In this document: one piece after another, positions 48,355-56,624 of the stretch
Layout of the letters: each line of letters begins with the position of its first letter
Numbering within the stretch: the stretch's first letter is position 1
Source: Pseudomonas asturiensis
GTDB taxonomy: Bacteria > Pseudomonadota > Gammaproteobacteria > Pseudomonadales > Pseudomonadaceae
Assembly: GCF_900143095.1 (NCBI RefSeq)
Contig: NZ_FRDA01000006.1
Coordinates: 95,550-159,549, forward strand
DNA: 64,000 nt
Reading direction: 5' to 3'
Notes under the pieces: generated by a model
The model's database searches: none
What the model was told of the DNA's origin: nothing
Seen by the model: the letters and a program-made list of their open reading frames with translations, nothing else
Translations under genes and position numbers: made by a program

Positions 48355-49422
48355 GTGCTGTTACCTACTCTGGCGATCTATCGTTATGACGCACTGGACC
48401 GCATGGCGAACCTTTCCCTATCGGCAAATAACGTTGTGCGACACTTCTATCAAAAGAGTCGCCTCGCCACCCGGATTGAGGGCTCGATCAGGTACATCGG
48501 GCTTCACACAAACGAACACATGTTGGCTCAATATCGCCTGGAAAATGGAGCGAGTGAGTGCGCGTTGCTGGCGACAGATCAGCAAGGTTCCGTCATTGCG
48601 GACCTGCTACAGAAAGTGTCCTACACGCCCTACGGTGTTCGTCATCCAGCGGCCAACCCGAAGAGCCTGCCAGGTTTTAATGGCCAGCCAGTGGACAAGG
48701 TGACCGGGTACTATTTACTGGGGAACGGCTACAGAGCGTTCAATCCTGTACTCATGAGATTCAATAGCCCGGACAGCCTCGGTCCGTTTGAAAAAGCCGG
48801 CCTGAACGCATATGCCTATTGCGAGGGAGACCCAATAAACTCCGTCGATCCGGATGGGCACTTGCCTTTCCGTTCAGCCGCGCTGGCAAGAAGGCTTAAC
48901 GTAAAGAAAGTCGTACAACAAACAGCCAATGTTCCGTCCCTGCTGCAGCGAAGCTTAAAATTGTTCAGCGGTAACGCGCTGAGAGAATTGCAAAACACGC
49001 CTTATCGCAAGGTGATTACCCAGATAAATGAAAGATCCGGGGCACATCATCTGACCGACTTTCTCTCCAGGGCAAAAGGAAGCTGGGCTGAGCGGACAGA
49101 TCAGGCGTTCTCGGGTCAAGGCCGGGGGTTTCTACCCCGCACAGCACTCCCCTTCGAAGCGCATCTCAGGAACTTCGAGCCCACGCTCGGAGTAATCAAA
49201 CACCTGCAACCACACAATAAGGAACGTGTCCTCATAGGCCAACTGGCGGACATGCGCACGTTCCGTAATAGACCGACGGGGTCGTATGACAGTGAAATCT
49301 ACGACTTGGACACGCGAGCTCTTGAACAATTGGTGCAGGACATGACCATACTCCGTAAAGAAAAAGCAGCCGCTTTACAGCGCCACCATGTAGAAGCAGT
49401 GAAAGCTATCAGAGATATCTAG
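48355..49422 (+). CDS. Orphan RHS core protein 2 with GFLP-type tip
   Basis: A 355-residue protein from a GTG start (AGGAG about nine bases upstream). The core runs from YRYDALDRMA through PGFNGQPVDKVTGYYLLGNG to NAYAYCEGDPINSVDPDGH. The C-terminal domain is not recognised, but it shares NTPYRKVITQIN, a SG-G-GFLP stretch and the order of hydrophobic positions with the protein at 51532-52563. The tail is rich in charged helix. The tip is visibly more A/T-rich than neighbouring genes. The shared upstream element is not clearly present here. Confidence 0.85.
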   Translation: MLLPTLAIYRYDALDRMANLSLSANNVVRHFYQKSRLATRIEGSIRYIGLHTNEHMLAQYRLENGASECALLATDQQGSVIADLLQKVSYTPYGVRHPAANPKSLPGFNGQPVDKVTGYYLLGNGYRAFNPVLMRFNSPDSLGPFEKAGLNAYAYCEGDPINSVDPDGHLPFRSAALARRLNVKKVVQQTANVPSLLQRSLKLFSGNALRELQNTPYRKVITQINERSGAHHLTDFLSRAKGSWAERTDQAFSGQGRGFLPRTALPFEAHLRNFEPTLGVIKHLQPHNKERVLIGQLADMRTFRNRPTGSYDSEIYDLDTRALEQLVQDMTILRKEKAAALQRHHVEAVKAIRDI

Positions 49423-49481
49423 CGAACGAACTGCGCACTGTTCGCGCTTGACTTCACTGCCCGGTGAAGCAGGATATGCGC

Positions 49482-50048
49482 TCAGCTACCTACGCCCCAT
49501 ATTCCACTCAGACTCTGCAACGCGGAACCGCTCGCGCCTTGCTGACCGAGGTACTGCAGAATCACCGGTACAAACTGACCGACCATATTGCTGTCCATGC
49601 CCAACGCCTTGAACGCGTTGTTGACATCGCCCATGTCCTGCACGTTGCCCAAGGCACTGTTAAGCATTGAATTGTCGCCTGACTTGCTCCCGCCCAGCAG
49701 CTTGCCCAGACCGTTAGCACCTCCGAGGCTGTCGAGCGCCGAGACGCCGGACAGTTGCTCCAGGCCGGGAACCGACTGAGCCAGTTGCGCGTAATCGTTG
49801 CCGGCCAGCTTGTTCTTCGCCAGCCCCAGCAGTGCACCCGTCCCGCCTACCGCCTGTTCGGGAGTGACATTGAGTTGGGAGCCCAACGCGTTCAGCAAGC
49901 CGGCCGCCTCGGGTGCGGCTGTGGCTTTCTGATTCCCGCCTGTGGCGTTGGAAACCGCATTCGCTGCGTCATTCAGGTTGAAGGCAAACACCGGGCTTGC
50001 TGCCAGGCCCATCAACGTTGCCAGTGCCATCACGCGTGCAGTCTTCAT
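49482..50048 (-). CDS. DUF2780-family exported protein
   Basis: A 188-residue protein with signal peptide MKTARVMALATLMGLAASPVFA. The mature part is rich in Ala, Gly, Leu and Asn with a repeated amphipathic pattern (LLNALGSQLNVTPEQAVGGT, NALGVQDMGDVNNAFKALGM-like). It resembles DUF2780, often seen as secreted proteins of unknown role. It lies between two rhs genes in the opposite direction. Confidence 0.83.
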   Translation of the reverse strand: MKTARVMALATLMGLAASPVFAFNLNDAANAVSNATGGNQKATAAPEAAGLLNALGSQLNVTPEQAVGGTGALLGLAKNKLAGNDYAQLAQSVPGLEQLSGVSALDSLGGANGLGKLLGGSKSGDNSMLNSALGNVQDMGDVNNAFKALGMDSNMVGQFVPVILQYLGQQGASGSALQSLSGIWGVGS

Positions 50049-50198
50049 TCGGTCAACCTCATCAAACTGAACCGCCCGAGAGTGGGCGGTAAAACAGACG
50101 ATTTGACTGAGTGGGCCAAAGCTTGTTCCCGGTGCCTCGGAGCAGATAGCGGTTATTTCCGACTGTGACGTTGAAGCCTGACGCCCAGACGGGCTCTA

Positions 50199-50230
50199 CC
50201 TGACAGTCCTGATAGTCCTGATAGCCAGGC
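50199..50230 (+). promoter_or_regulatory. Shared rhs upstream element, copy 2
   Basis: CCTGATAGT followed by CCTGATAGCCAGGC, ending 62 bases before the rhs start at 50292. The inner unit is doubled here. The spacing matches the other copies. Confidence 0.6.
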
Positions 50231-50291
50231 TGAAGGCAGTGCTCCGTGTAAGCTGCCATGTGGATGACTCAAGCGGAAGGGGTTAACACCA

Positions 50292-51395
50292 ATGGCTTTC
50301 ATCAGACCTGCAGCGCATTGTCTTTATCGCTACGACCCTCTGGATCGGCTGGCACACAGCGAACGTGAAGGTCAAACCAGCCTGAAGTTTTTTTATCAAA
50401 AGAACCGGCTGACCACGCACATTCAGGGACACACCCGGCGCACGCTGCTGCACGCCAATGACTATTTGCTGGCGCTTCAGCTTGGGCAGAATCAAACGAC
50501 CACGTACGCACTGTTAGCGACCGACCCGCAGTTTTCGGTCATCGCGACCCCCGACGAGAAGGCATCCTTTACGCCCTATGGTCATCGGCATCCACAGGCA
50601 AACCTCCTGTACCTGCCGGGCTTTAAGGGTCAGGAGACAGACCGGCTGACCGGGCATTATTGGCTGGGTAATGGTTATCGGGCATTCAACCCGGTGCTGA
50701 TGAGGTTCAACAGCCCGGACAGTTTGAGTCCGTTTGGCAAAGGCGGCTTGAACCCGTATGCGTATTGTGTGGGGGATCCGGTCAATCGGGTGGACCCCAG
50801 TGGGCATATGCCCTTGTTTCTTAAAACAGCGCTCCAAGGATTGCAACCTGGCAACAGCGTGCCTTTCTTACTGGAAAGGGAAAGCTTCATCAGCCAAAGG
50901 ATCCCCGGCATCGAGCAGAAAAATATCGGTGTAAAGGTACTGAACCTGGGTTACCGGCTGGAACTGGGCGGTGGTGTTAATGCGTATCAAAAACTGAAAA
51001 AAAATGGAAACCTGGAGTTGATCGTCAACGGTCACGCCGCGACGCTACCGACGTCCGACCTTTCAGCCCTGATCGCGCAAGGAAAGGGTTATGTGTATCC
51101 ACAAGAGCTTGTCGACCGATTGGCAGAACAGCGTGTACACCTGAACAACTTTGAAAACATTCACCTGGTGTCATGCTTCCTGGGAACCGGCGGTGCCAGG
51201 TCGTATGCAGCTGAAGTTGCAAGAATTACGAAAAAACCTGTCAAAGCCTATATTGGATACGTCTATACCCACGAAATACGCAACATTCAAGATTCCACTG
51301 ACAATTTCCTGGTCGGCTTTTACAAGAAGGACTCATACGATGAATATGGCGTGCTCCGCGAAAAACCAGTCTACCACTCGGTCAGGTTTCCATGA
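50292..51395 (+). CDS. Orphan RHS core protein 3 with His/Cys peptidase-like tip
   Basis: A 367-residue protein. The core runs to residue 172 (GLNPYAYCVGDPVNRVDPSGH). In the C-terminal domain LELIVNGHA places His248 and IHLVSCFLG places Cys295, 47 residues apart, in line with three paralogues. Here the residue after the His is Ala rather than Gly, the most divergent of the four. The ATG follows AAGGGG. No immunity gene lies in the 136 bases before the next rhs gene. Confidence 0.87.
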   Translation: MAFIRPAAHCLYRYDPLDRLAHSEREGQTSLKFFYQKNRLTTHIQGHTRRTLLHANDYLLALQLGQNQTTTYALLATDPQFSVIATPDEKASFTPYGHRHPQANLLYLPGFKGQETDRLTGHYWLGNGYRAFNPVLMRFNSPDSLSPFGKGGLNPYAYCVGDPVNRVDPSGHMPLFLKTALQGLQPGNSVPFLLERESFISQRIPGIEQKNIGVKVLNLGYRLELGGGVNAYQKLKKNGNLELIVNGHAATLPTSDLSALIAQGKGYVYPQELVDRLAEQRVHLNNFENIHLVSCFLGTGGARSYAAEVARITKKPVKAYIGYVYTHEIRNIQDSTDNFLVGFYKKDSYDEYGVLREKPVYHSVRFP

Positions 51396-51423
51396 CCGAA
51401 CGAGTTCAGTCGCAACTTCCGGC

Positions 51424-52008
51424 CTCACCGCATTGCGCACCCTCGTACCTGACGATTCTGATAGCTAGGCCACGAGAGAGGCCTGGCGCAGACTCGAACC
51501 TGAATGATTCACGTCAGAGAAGGTAACTCCAATGAGCGCGATCGCACCGGCCCTGCTTTGCCGTTATCACTATGACCCTCTGGATCAGATGGTGCTCTGC
51601 GCACAGGCAGGACAGGAGAGCGTGCAGCGGTTTTTTCAAAAGAACCGCCTGACTGCACACCTTCAGGGCCAGACCCGGCGCACACTGCTGCACGCCAATG
51701 AACAGTTGCTGGCGCTTCAGCTTGGGCAGAATCAAACGACAACGTATGTGTTGCTTGCGACCGATCAGCAGAACTCGGTCATCATGACGCCCAAGGAAAA
51801 GGCTTCCTTTACGCCGTACGGCCAACGACACCCTCAAGCCAACCCCATGAACCTGCCCGGCTTCACGGGCCAGCAGGCAGATCCCGTGACCGGGCACTAT
51901 CTGCTGGGCAACGGTTATCGAGGGTTTAATCCGATATTGATGACGTTCAACAGCCCGGACAGCTTGAGTCCGTTTGGCGAGGGTGGGCTGAATGCGTATG
52001 CGTACTGT
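51424..52008 (+). repeat. Tandem duplication, upstream copy (rhs promoter and core)
   Basis: This segment is nearly identical to 52806-53390, offset by 1382 bases. It covers the upstream element, leader and codons 1-159 of the rhs gene. The near-identity stops right after the codons for AYAYC at the core/tip junction. Confidence 0.92.
51448..51470 (+). promoter_or_regulatory. Shared rhs upstream element, copy 3
   Basis: CCTGACG then ATTCTGATAGCTAGGC, ending 62 bases before the start codon at 51532. Confidence 0.65.
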
Positions 52009-52563
52009 GCAGGTGACCCGATCAATTTAGTCGATCCAGAGGGTCACCTGTCATTTCCGGCGGCGACGTTGGTAGCGACCGCTGTCCAACGGTTCAAGAA
52101 AGGACCTTACGCTGCCTGGCTAGCCGGTAAAAAGGAGTACATCACCGCGCCCATTTCCACTGCGTCGGAAACGCTTCCCAGCTTAAAAACATTGAGCTTC
52201 AACGCGGCAAGAGGTGAAACGCTGGACGCACTAAAAAACACACTGCCTTATAAAAACGTCATAAAGAAATTCAATGCCAAAGTCGGCCGGAAAAACCTGG
52301 AACGCTTCATCGTGCAAGGTGGTAATGCCAAAGAGTCAGTGGCGCAAAGGGTTGAAGACGCTCTGTCAGGTAAAGGGAAAGGGTTTCTTCCTGAAATGGC
52401 CCGCCCTTATAAGCAGGCGTCTTCTCATCCCACAAACAATCGCGTGTTCAATGATATTGACCAAAGCATGCTGGATATTCGAGGTCTGGATCACCTTACT
52501 CAGCCCCGCAGACGCGCAGCCGGTCGACAGTACGGGCCGAGAGACTCTGATACATCAGACTGA
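51532..52563 (+). CDS. Orphan RHS core protein 4 with GFLP-type tip
   Basis: A 343-residue protein. The core (residues 1-172) is almost identical to that of the gene at 52914. The tip is unrelated to that gene's tip and resembles the tip at 48355-49422 (LPYKNVIKKFN, LSGKGKGFLPEMARP). The C-terminal tail DSDTSD is polar and may be shortened compared with copy 2. The ATG follows GAAGG. Function of the tip unknown. Confidence 0.86.
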   Translation: MSAIAPALLCRYHYDPLDQMVLCAQAGQESVQRFFQKNRLTAHLQGQTRRTLLHANEQLLALQLGQNQTTTYVLLATDQQNSVIMTPKEKASFTPYGQRHPQANPMNLPGFTGQQADPVTGHYLLGNGYRGFNPILMTFNSPDSLSPFGEGGLNAYAYCAGDPINLVDPEGHLSFPAATLVATAVQRFKKGPYAAWLAGKKEYITAPISTASETLPSLKTLSFNAARGETLDALKNTLPYKNVIKKFNAKVGRKNLERFIVQGGNAKESVAQRVEDALSGKGKGFLPEMARPYKQASSHPTNNRVFNDIDQSMLDIRGLDHLTQPRRRAAGRQYGPRDSDTSD

Positions 52564-52582
52564 TACGCACATTGGAAAATGT

Positions 52583-52649
52583 ATGCCTATGACTTCCCGC
52601 GATCCGGTAACGCTGTGCCGTTATCACTATGACGCTCTGGATCAGGTGG
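52583..52649 (+). pseudogene. Broken rhs start
   Basis: ATG and about 22 codons read MPMTSRDPVTLCRYHYDALDQVV-like, matching the N-terminus of the neighbouring rhs cores, and then run into unrelated sequence. This is the remnant of a seventh rhs gene, cut where sequence from beside fdhA begins. The hairpin GGGCGGCCTAAGCCGCCC follows at 52659. Confidence 0.8.
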
Positions 52650-52691
52650 TAAATAGCATGGGCGGCCTAAGCCGCCCAGCTATTGGCATCA

Positions 52692-52795
52692 GGCTGCGCT
52701 GAACAACGTGTGCGGATCAATCACAAACTTCTTCGGCACACCCGCATCGAACTCGCCATCGCCACGCAGCGGATCATCAATCTTGATGCGGTACC
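52692..52795 (-). pseudogene. Duplicated 3' end of fdhA
   Basis: About 70 bases from 52692 match the last codons of fdhA at 55195-55265 almost exactly, then a deletion joins to the segment ATCTTGATGCGGT found at 55310. It has no start and is a relic of duplication of the rhs-fdhA border. Confidence 0.88.
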
Positions 52796-52805
52796 GCGCT
52801 TGGGT

Positions 52806-53390
52806 CTCACTGCACCGCGCGCCCTCGCACCTGACGTTTCTGATAGCTAGGCCGCGGGAGGGGCCTGGCGCAGACTCGAACCTGAATGATTCACGTCAGA
52901 GAAGGTAAGTCCCATGAGCGCGATCGCACCGGCCCTGCTTTGCCGTTATCACTATGACCCTCTGGATCAGATGGTGCTCAGCGCACAGGCGGGACAGGAG
53001 AGCGTGCAGCGGTTTTTTCAAAAGAACCGCCTGACTACACACCTTCAGGGCCAGACCCGGCGCACACTGCTGCACGCCAATGAACAGTTGCTGGCGCTTC
53101 AGCTTGGGCAGAATCAAACGACAACGTATGTGTTGCTTGCGACCGATCAGCAGAACTCGGTCATCATGACGCCCAAGGAAAAGGCTTCCTTTACGCCGTA
53201 CGGCCAACGACACCCTCAAGCCAACCCCATGAACCTGCCCGGCTTCACGGGCCAGCAGGCAGATCCCGTGACCGGGCACTATCTGCTGGGCAACGGTTAT
53301 CGAGGGTTTAATCCGATATTGATGACGTTCAACAGCCCGGACAGCTTGAGTCCGTTTGGCGAGGGTGGGCTGAATGCGTATGCGTACTGT
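52806..53390 (+). repeat. Tandem duplication, downstream copy
   Basis: Near-identical partner of 51424-52008. Only scattered substitutions are seen in the coding part, such as Cys23 to Ser and Ala42 to Thr. It breaks off after the AYAYC codons. Confidence 0.92.
52830..52852 (+). promoter_or_regulatory. Shared rhs upstream element, copy 4
   Basis: CCTGACG then TTTCTGATAGCTAGGC, ending 62 bases before the start at 52914. Confidence 0.65.
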
Positions 53391-53981
53391 AAGGGGGATC
53401 CGGTCAACCAGATCGATCCCAGCGGCCATGCGCCCGTGCTGTTGAGACTTCTGCGACACATGGGGCTCAGACAAAAACGTTCGCTGCTTCAGGAGTTTCC
53501 ATCAACGCTGAAGGGTTTGAAACTGAGTAATCACGTCAATCTGGGAGACGGCCTCAATGTCTACGATAACGTGACCAAAAAAGGACAGCGGGAATTATTG
53601 GTTCACGCCCACGGCATTCCAGTGGAGTCAACAGGCCACCCACAACTGAGCATGGGGACAGGCGTTGTTTCTCCAGAACTTCTTAATTATAAAATCATGA
53701 GAAACAAAGGAAATCTTGACAACTATGACAACATTCACCTTGCTGTCTGTTACTCTGCCGACGGCGGGGCACATTCGTTTGCGGGGCAACTATCCGAACT
53801 CACCCGCTTGCCGGTGAAAGGCTACAAAGGGAGGTTCATCTACAAGTATGTCTATGACATTCGCCATACGGTCTCTGACGGTGATACGCTCAGAGACATC
53901 TATAAAAGAAACACCTTCCGCAAAGGCAGCGGCCTGTATAAATCGTTCGCTTATGAACCCGTATGGCATACCTACCTGTAA
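52914..53981 (+). CDS. Orphan RHS core protein 5 with His/Cys peptidase-like tip
   Basis: A 355-residue protein. The core is a recent duplicate of that at 51532. From GDPVNQIDPSGH on it carries a different tip, with ELLVHAHG (His233) and IHLAVCYSADGG (Cys279) 46 residues apart. The final FAYEPVWHTYL is shared with copies 1 and 6. It is a chimera by tip replacement. The ATG follows GAAGG. Confidence 0.88.
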   Translation: MSAIAPALLCRYHYDPLDQMVLSAQAGQESVQRFFQKNRLTTHLQGQTRRTLLHANEQLLALQLGQNQTTTYVLLATDQQNSVIMTPKEKASFTPYGQRHPQANPMNLPGFTGQQADPVTGHYLLGNGYRGFNPILMTFNSPDSLSPFGEGGLNAYAYCKGDPVNQIDPSGHAPVLLRLLRHMGLRQKRSLLQEFPSTLKGLKLSNHVNLGDGLNVYDNVTKKGQRELLVHAHGIPVESTGHPQLSMGTGVVSPELLNYKIMRNKGNLDNYDNIHLAVCYSADGGAHSFAGQLSELTRLPVKGYKGRFIYKYVYDIRHTVSDGDTLRDIYKRNTFRKGSGLYKSFAYEPVWHTYL

Positions 53982-54000
53982 AGGAAACCGTCAAGTAGTG

Positions 54001-54022
54001 CCTGAGCTGCTGATTAGCTGTC
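54001..54022 (+). promoter_or_regulatory. Shared rhs upstream element, copy 5 (divergent)
   Basis: CCTGAGCTGCTGATTAGCTG, ending 61 bases before the start at 54083. It differs from the others by several bases but keeps position and core. Confidence 0.5.
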
Positions 54023-54082
54023 TACTGATCAGCCCCTGCACAAATGTTTACCTAAGTAGCTCAAGCCGAAAAGGCAATTACG

Positions 54083-55150
54083 ATGGCTTACATCAAGATG
54101 CTCTGCCGTTATCACTACGATGCTATGGATCGCTTGGCAAACGCTTCGCCAGCAGGTTTGGACTCTTTTCGGCACTTCTATAAAAAGAACCGCCTGAACA
54201 CGCAGGTCCAAGCGTTCATCCAACACACGTATCTGCATGCAAGTGATCATTTGCTGGCGCTGCAGCGTGCGCATGATCAGGGTTCAGACTGCGCAGTACT
54301 CGCCACCGACCGACAGGACTCGGTCATTGCAACGCCACTGTCAGCATTTTCCTATACGCCTTACGGTCATCGGCATCCACAGGCCGATCCCATAAGCCTG
54401 CCGGGTTTTACAGGCCAACAGGCAGATCCGGTGACCGGGCACTATCTGCTGGGTAACGGCTATCGCGCGTTCAACCCGGTACTCATGAGGTTCAACAGCC
54501 CGGACCGTTTGAGCCCGTTTGGCGACGGTGGGTTGAATGCCTATGCGTATTGCAAGGGGGAACCGGTTAATCAGACAGATTCGACAGGGCACATACCTGC
54601 GTTCCTGAAGCCTTTGAGCAAGTTGCTGTCGCACATGACTACGCCGTCGGAGGCTAAAGACGCCCTCGTAAGCCTGAAACTGAGCAATAAACGAACTGTC
54701 TTTAAGGACATCACTCTCTACGATCACACTCTCGAGTCAGGAAACAAACAGCTGGTCGTTAACGCACATGGCGCACGCCCCGGTATTGCCGATAACAGCA
54801 CGCTGTACGCGGATGGCCAGTACATAGGTGCAGAGCATCTGAGCGCTGCACTCACGAAACAAGGCATTGCGTTGGAAAACTACCAAAGTGCTCACATCAT
54901 CGCGTGTCACTCTGCAGATACCAGCATGCCGTTCGCAGAACAATTCTCACGTCAAACGGGCCTCCCCACGCTGGGCTACCAGGGCATTGTGAACGCCAAA
55001 GAAACGATGAAGGGTAACGCCATCAGGATCGAAATTCTGCGTAAAAACCTGTATGAACGCTCTTCTTCAAAAAAACACAAAGCGCGTGGCGCAAGGTTTA
55101 GCTATGCACCCGTCTGGTTTGACGGAAGTGAATCACCCGCTGCCCTGTGA
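54083..55150 (+). CDS. Orphan RHS core protein 6 with His/Cys peptidase-like tip
   Basis: A 355-residue protein with core motifs PGFTGQQADPVTGHYLLGNG and GLNAYAYCKGEPVNQTDSTGH. The tip has QLVVNAHG (His229) and AHIIACHSADTSMPFAEQ (Cys275), again 46 residues apart. DSTG replaces the usual DPxG at the end of the core. The stop is 37 bases from the convergent fdhA stop, and a GGGCAG/CTGCCC hairpin lies between them. AAAGG precedes the ATG. Confidence 0.88.
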   Translation: MAYIKMLCRYHYDAMDRLANASPAGLDSFRHFYKKNRLNTQVQAFIQHTYLHASDHLLALQRAHDQGSDCAVLATDRQDSVIATPLSAFSYTPYGHRHPQADPISLPGFTGQQADPVTGHYLLGNGYRAFNPVLMRFNSPDRLSPFGDGGLNAYAYCKGEPVNQTDSTGHIPAFLKPLSKLLSHMTTPSEAKDALVSLKLSNKRTVFKDITLYDHTLESGNKQLVVNAHGARPGIADNSTLYADGQYIGAEHLSAALTKQGIALENYQSAHIIACHSADTSMPFAEQFSRQTGLPTLGYQGIVNAKETMKGNAIRIEILRKNLYERSSSKKHKARGARFSYAPVWFDGSESPAAL

Positions 55151-55186
55151 TGTGGACGGGCAGCCTGCGCTGCCCGCCCACCCATA

Positions 55187-56386
55187 TCACGCCGCGCTGA
55201 ACAACGTGTGCGGATCAATCACAAACTTCTTCGGCACACCCGCATCGAACTCGCCATAGCCACGCGGCGCGTCATCAAGACTGATGACTTCAACACCCAC
55301 CACGTCAGCGATCTTGATGCGGTCCCACATGATGGCTTGCATGAGTTGGCGGTTGTACTTCATGACCGGCGTCTGCCCAGTGTGGAAGCTGTGGGACTTG
55401 GCCCAACCCAGGCCGAAACGGATACTGAGGCTGCCCATCTTCGCAGCAGCGTCCACGGCTCCCGGATCTTCGGTAACGTAAAGGCCGGGAATACCAATCT
55501 TGCCAGCCACGCGAACCACGCCCATGAGCGAGTTGAGTACGGTTGCGGGCGCTTCCGACTGAGCACCCGCATGGCCGTGACCTCGGGCTTCGAAGCCGAC
55601 CGCATCAATGGCGCAATCCACTTCCGGCTCGCCCAGCAGCGCGGCGATCTGCTCGTGCAACGGCGTGTCCTGGGACAGATCGGCAATCTCGAAACCCTGA
55701 GCCTTGGCGTGAATCAGGCGGGTCGGATTGACGTCACCGACGATCACCACTGCAGCGCCCAGCAGACGCGCCGACGCAGCGGCTGCCAGACCGACCGGCC
55801 CGGCACCCGCCACATAGACCGTGCTACCCGGACCGACACCGGCAGTCACTGCACCGTGGTAGCCGGTGGGCAGAATGTCGGACAGGCAGGTCAGGTCGCG
55901 AATCTTTTCCATCGCGGCATCGCGATCCGGCAGTTTGAGCAGGTTGAAGTCCGCATAAGGCACCAGCACGTATTCCGCCTGGCCACCGACCCAGTCGCCC
56001 ATGTCGACATAACCATAGGCACCACCGGCGCGGGCAGGGTTTACGGTCAGGCAGACACCGGTGTGCTGCTCCTTGCAACTGCGGCAGCGGCCGCACGCCA
56101 CGTTGAAGGGCACGGAGACCAGATCGCCGACCTTGAGGTGTTCCACATCACGACCGGCTTCGAGCACTTCGCCGGTGATTTCATGACCGAGCACGAGCCC
56201 GGTCTGGGCAGTGGTGCGGCCGCGAACCATGTGCTGGTCCGAGCCGCAGATGTTGGTGGACACCACGCGCAGGATGACACCGTGTTCGATGCGCTTGCCG
56301 CGTGGATCTTCCATTTTGGGGAAAGGAATGCTTTGCACTTCGACCTTGCCAGCGCCGAGATACACTACACCGCGATTACCAGACAT
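55187..56386 (-). CDS. fdhA: Glutathione-independent formaldehyde dehydrogenase
   Basis: A 399-residue zinc alcohol-dehydrogenase-family enzyme oxidising formaldehyde to formate with NAD. The catalytic zinc Cys is in NICGSDQHMVRGR, with GHEITGEV, and the structural zinc cysteines are in CGRCRSCKEQHTGVC. The Rossmann motif is VAGAGPVGLAAAASA. It is the last gene of the sarcosine/C1 operon and removes formaldehyde released by sarcosine oxidase. AGGTGAAAGC precedes the ATG. Confidence 0.95.
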   Translation of the reverse strand: MSGNRGVVYLGAGKVEVQSIPFPKMEDPRGKRIEHGVILRVVSTNICGSDQHMVRGRTTAQTGLVLGHEITGEVLEAGRDVEHLKVGDLVSVPFNVACGRCRSCKEQHTGVCLTVNPARAGGAYGYVDMGDWVGGQAEYVLVPYADFNLLKLPDRDAAMEKIRDLTCLSDILPTGYHGAVTAGVGPGSTVYVAGAGPVGLAAAASARLLGAAVVIVGDVNPTRLIHAKAQGFEIADLSQDTPLHEQIAALLGEPEVDCAIDAVGFEARGHGHAGAQSEAPATVLNSLMGVVRVAGKIGIPGLYVTEDPGAVDAAAKMGSLSIRFGLGWAKSHSFHTGQTPVMKYNRQLMQAIMWDRIKIADVVGVEVISLDDAPRGYGEFDAGVPKKFVIDPHTLFSAA

Positions 56387-56563
56387 GCTTTCACCTCGCT
56401 TTTATTGTGTTGTAGCGGAGAAATGCGCTGCTTTGATGGGGTGTTACGGCAACGCATCGATTGCTCTGGGTTGCTTGTGTCGTAACTTGCTGAAAACCAT
56501 GACTGTGGAAGTGCGCTTGCCCGCGATGCATGCTTTCAGGCGAGCCGCGGATAACGGGTCTGA

Positions 56564-56590
56564 CGCCATCGCCGGCAAGCCGCCTCCCAC
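56564..56590. repeat. Single REP element of the GGCGGCTTGCC type
   Basis: CGCCATCGCCGGCAAGCCGC followed by CTCCCAC, the same family as the pair at 34073-34252. A degenerate partner lies at 56504-56527. The gap between fdhA and purU (56387-56624) shows nothing else. Confidence 0.78.
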
Positions 56591-56624
56591 GGCCCTGTGA
56601 TTCCTGTGAGTGTGTTGTGAAGCC

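Noticed and set aside
50062..50259. 65-codon minus-strand frame between the DUF2780 gene and an rhs gene
   Set aside because: It covers the shared rhs upstream element and has no recognisable protein feature.
51396..51531. Immunity gene after the rhs gene at 50292
   Set aside because: The gap of 136 bases is taken by the shared upstream element and leader, with no open frame of useful size.
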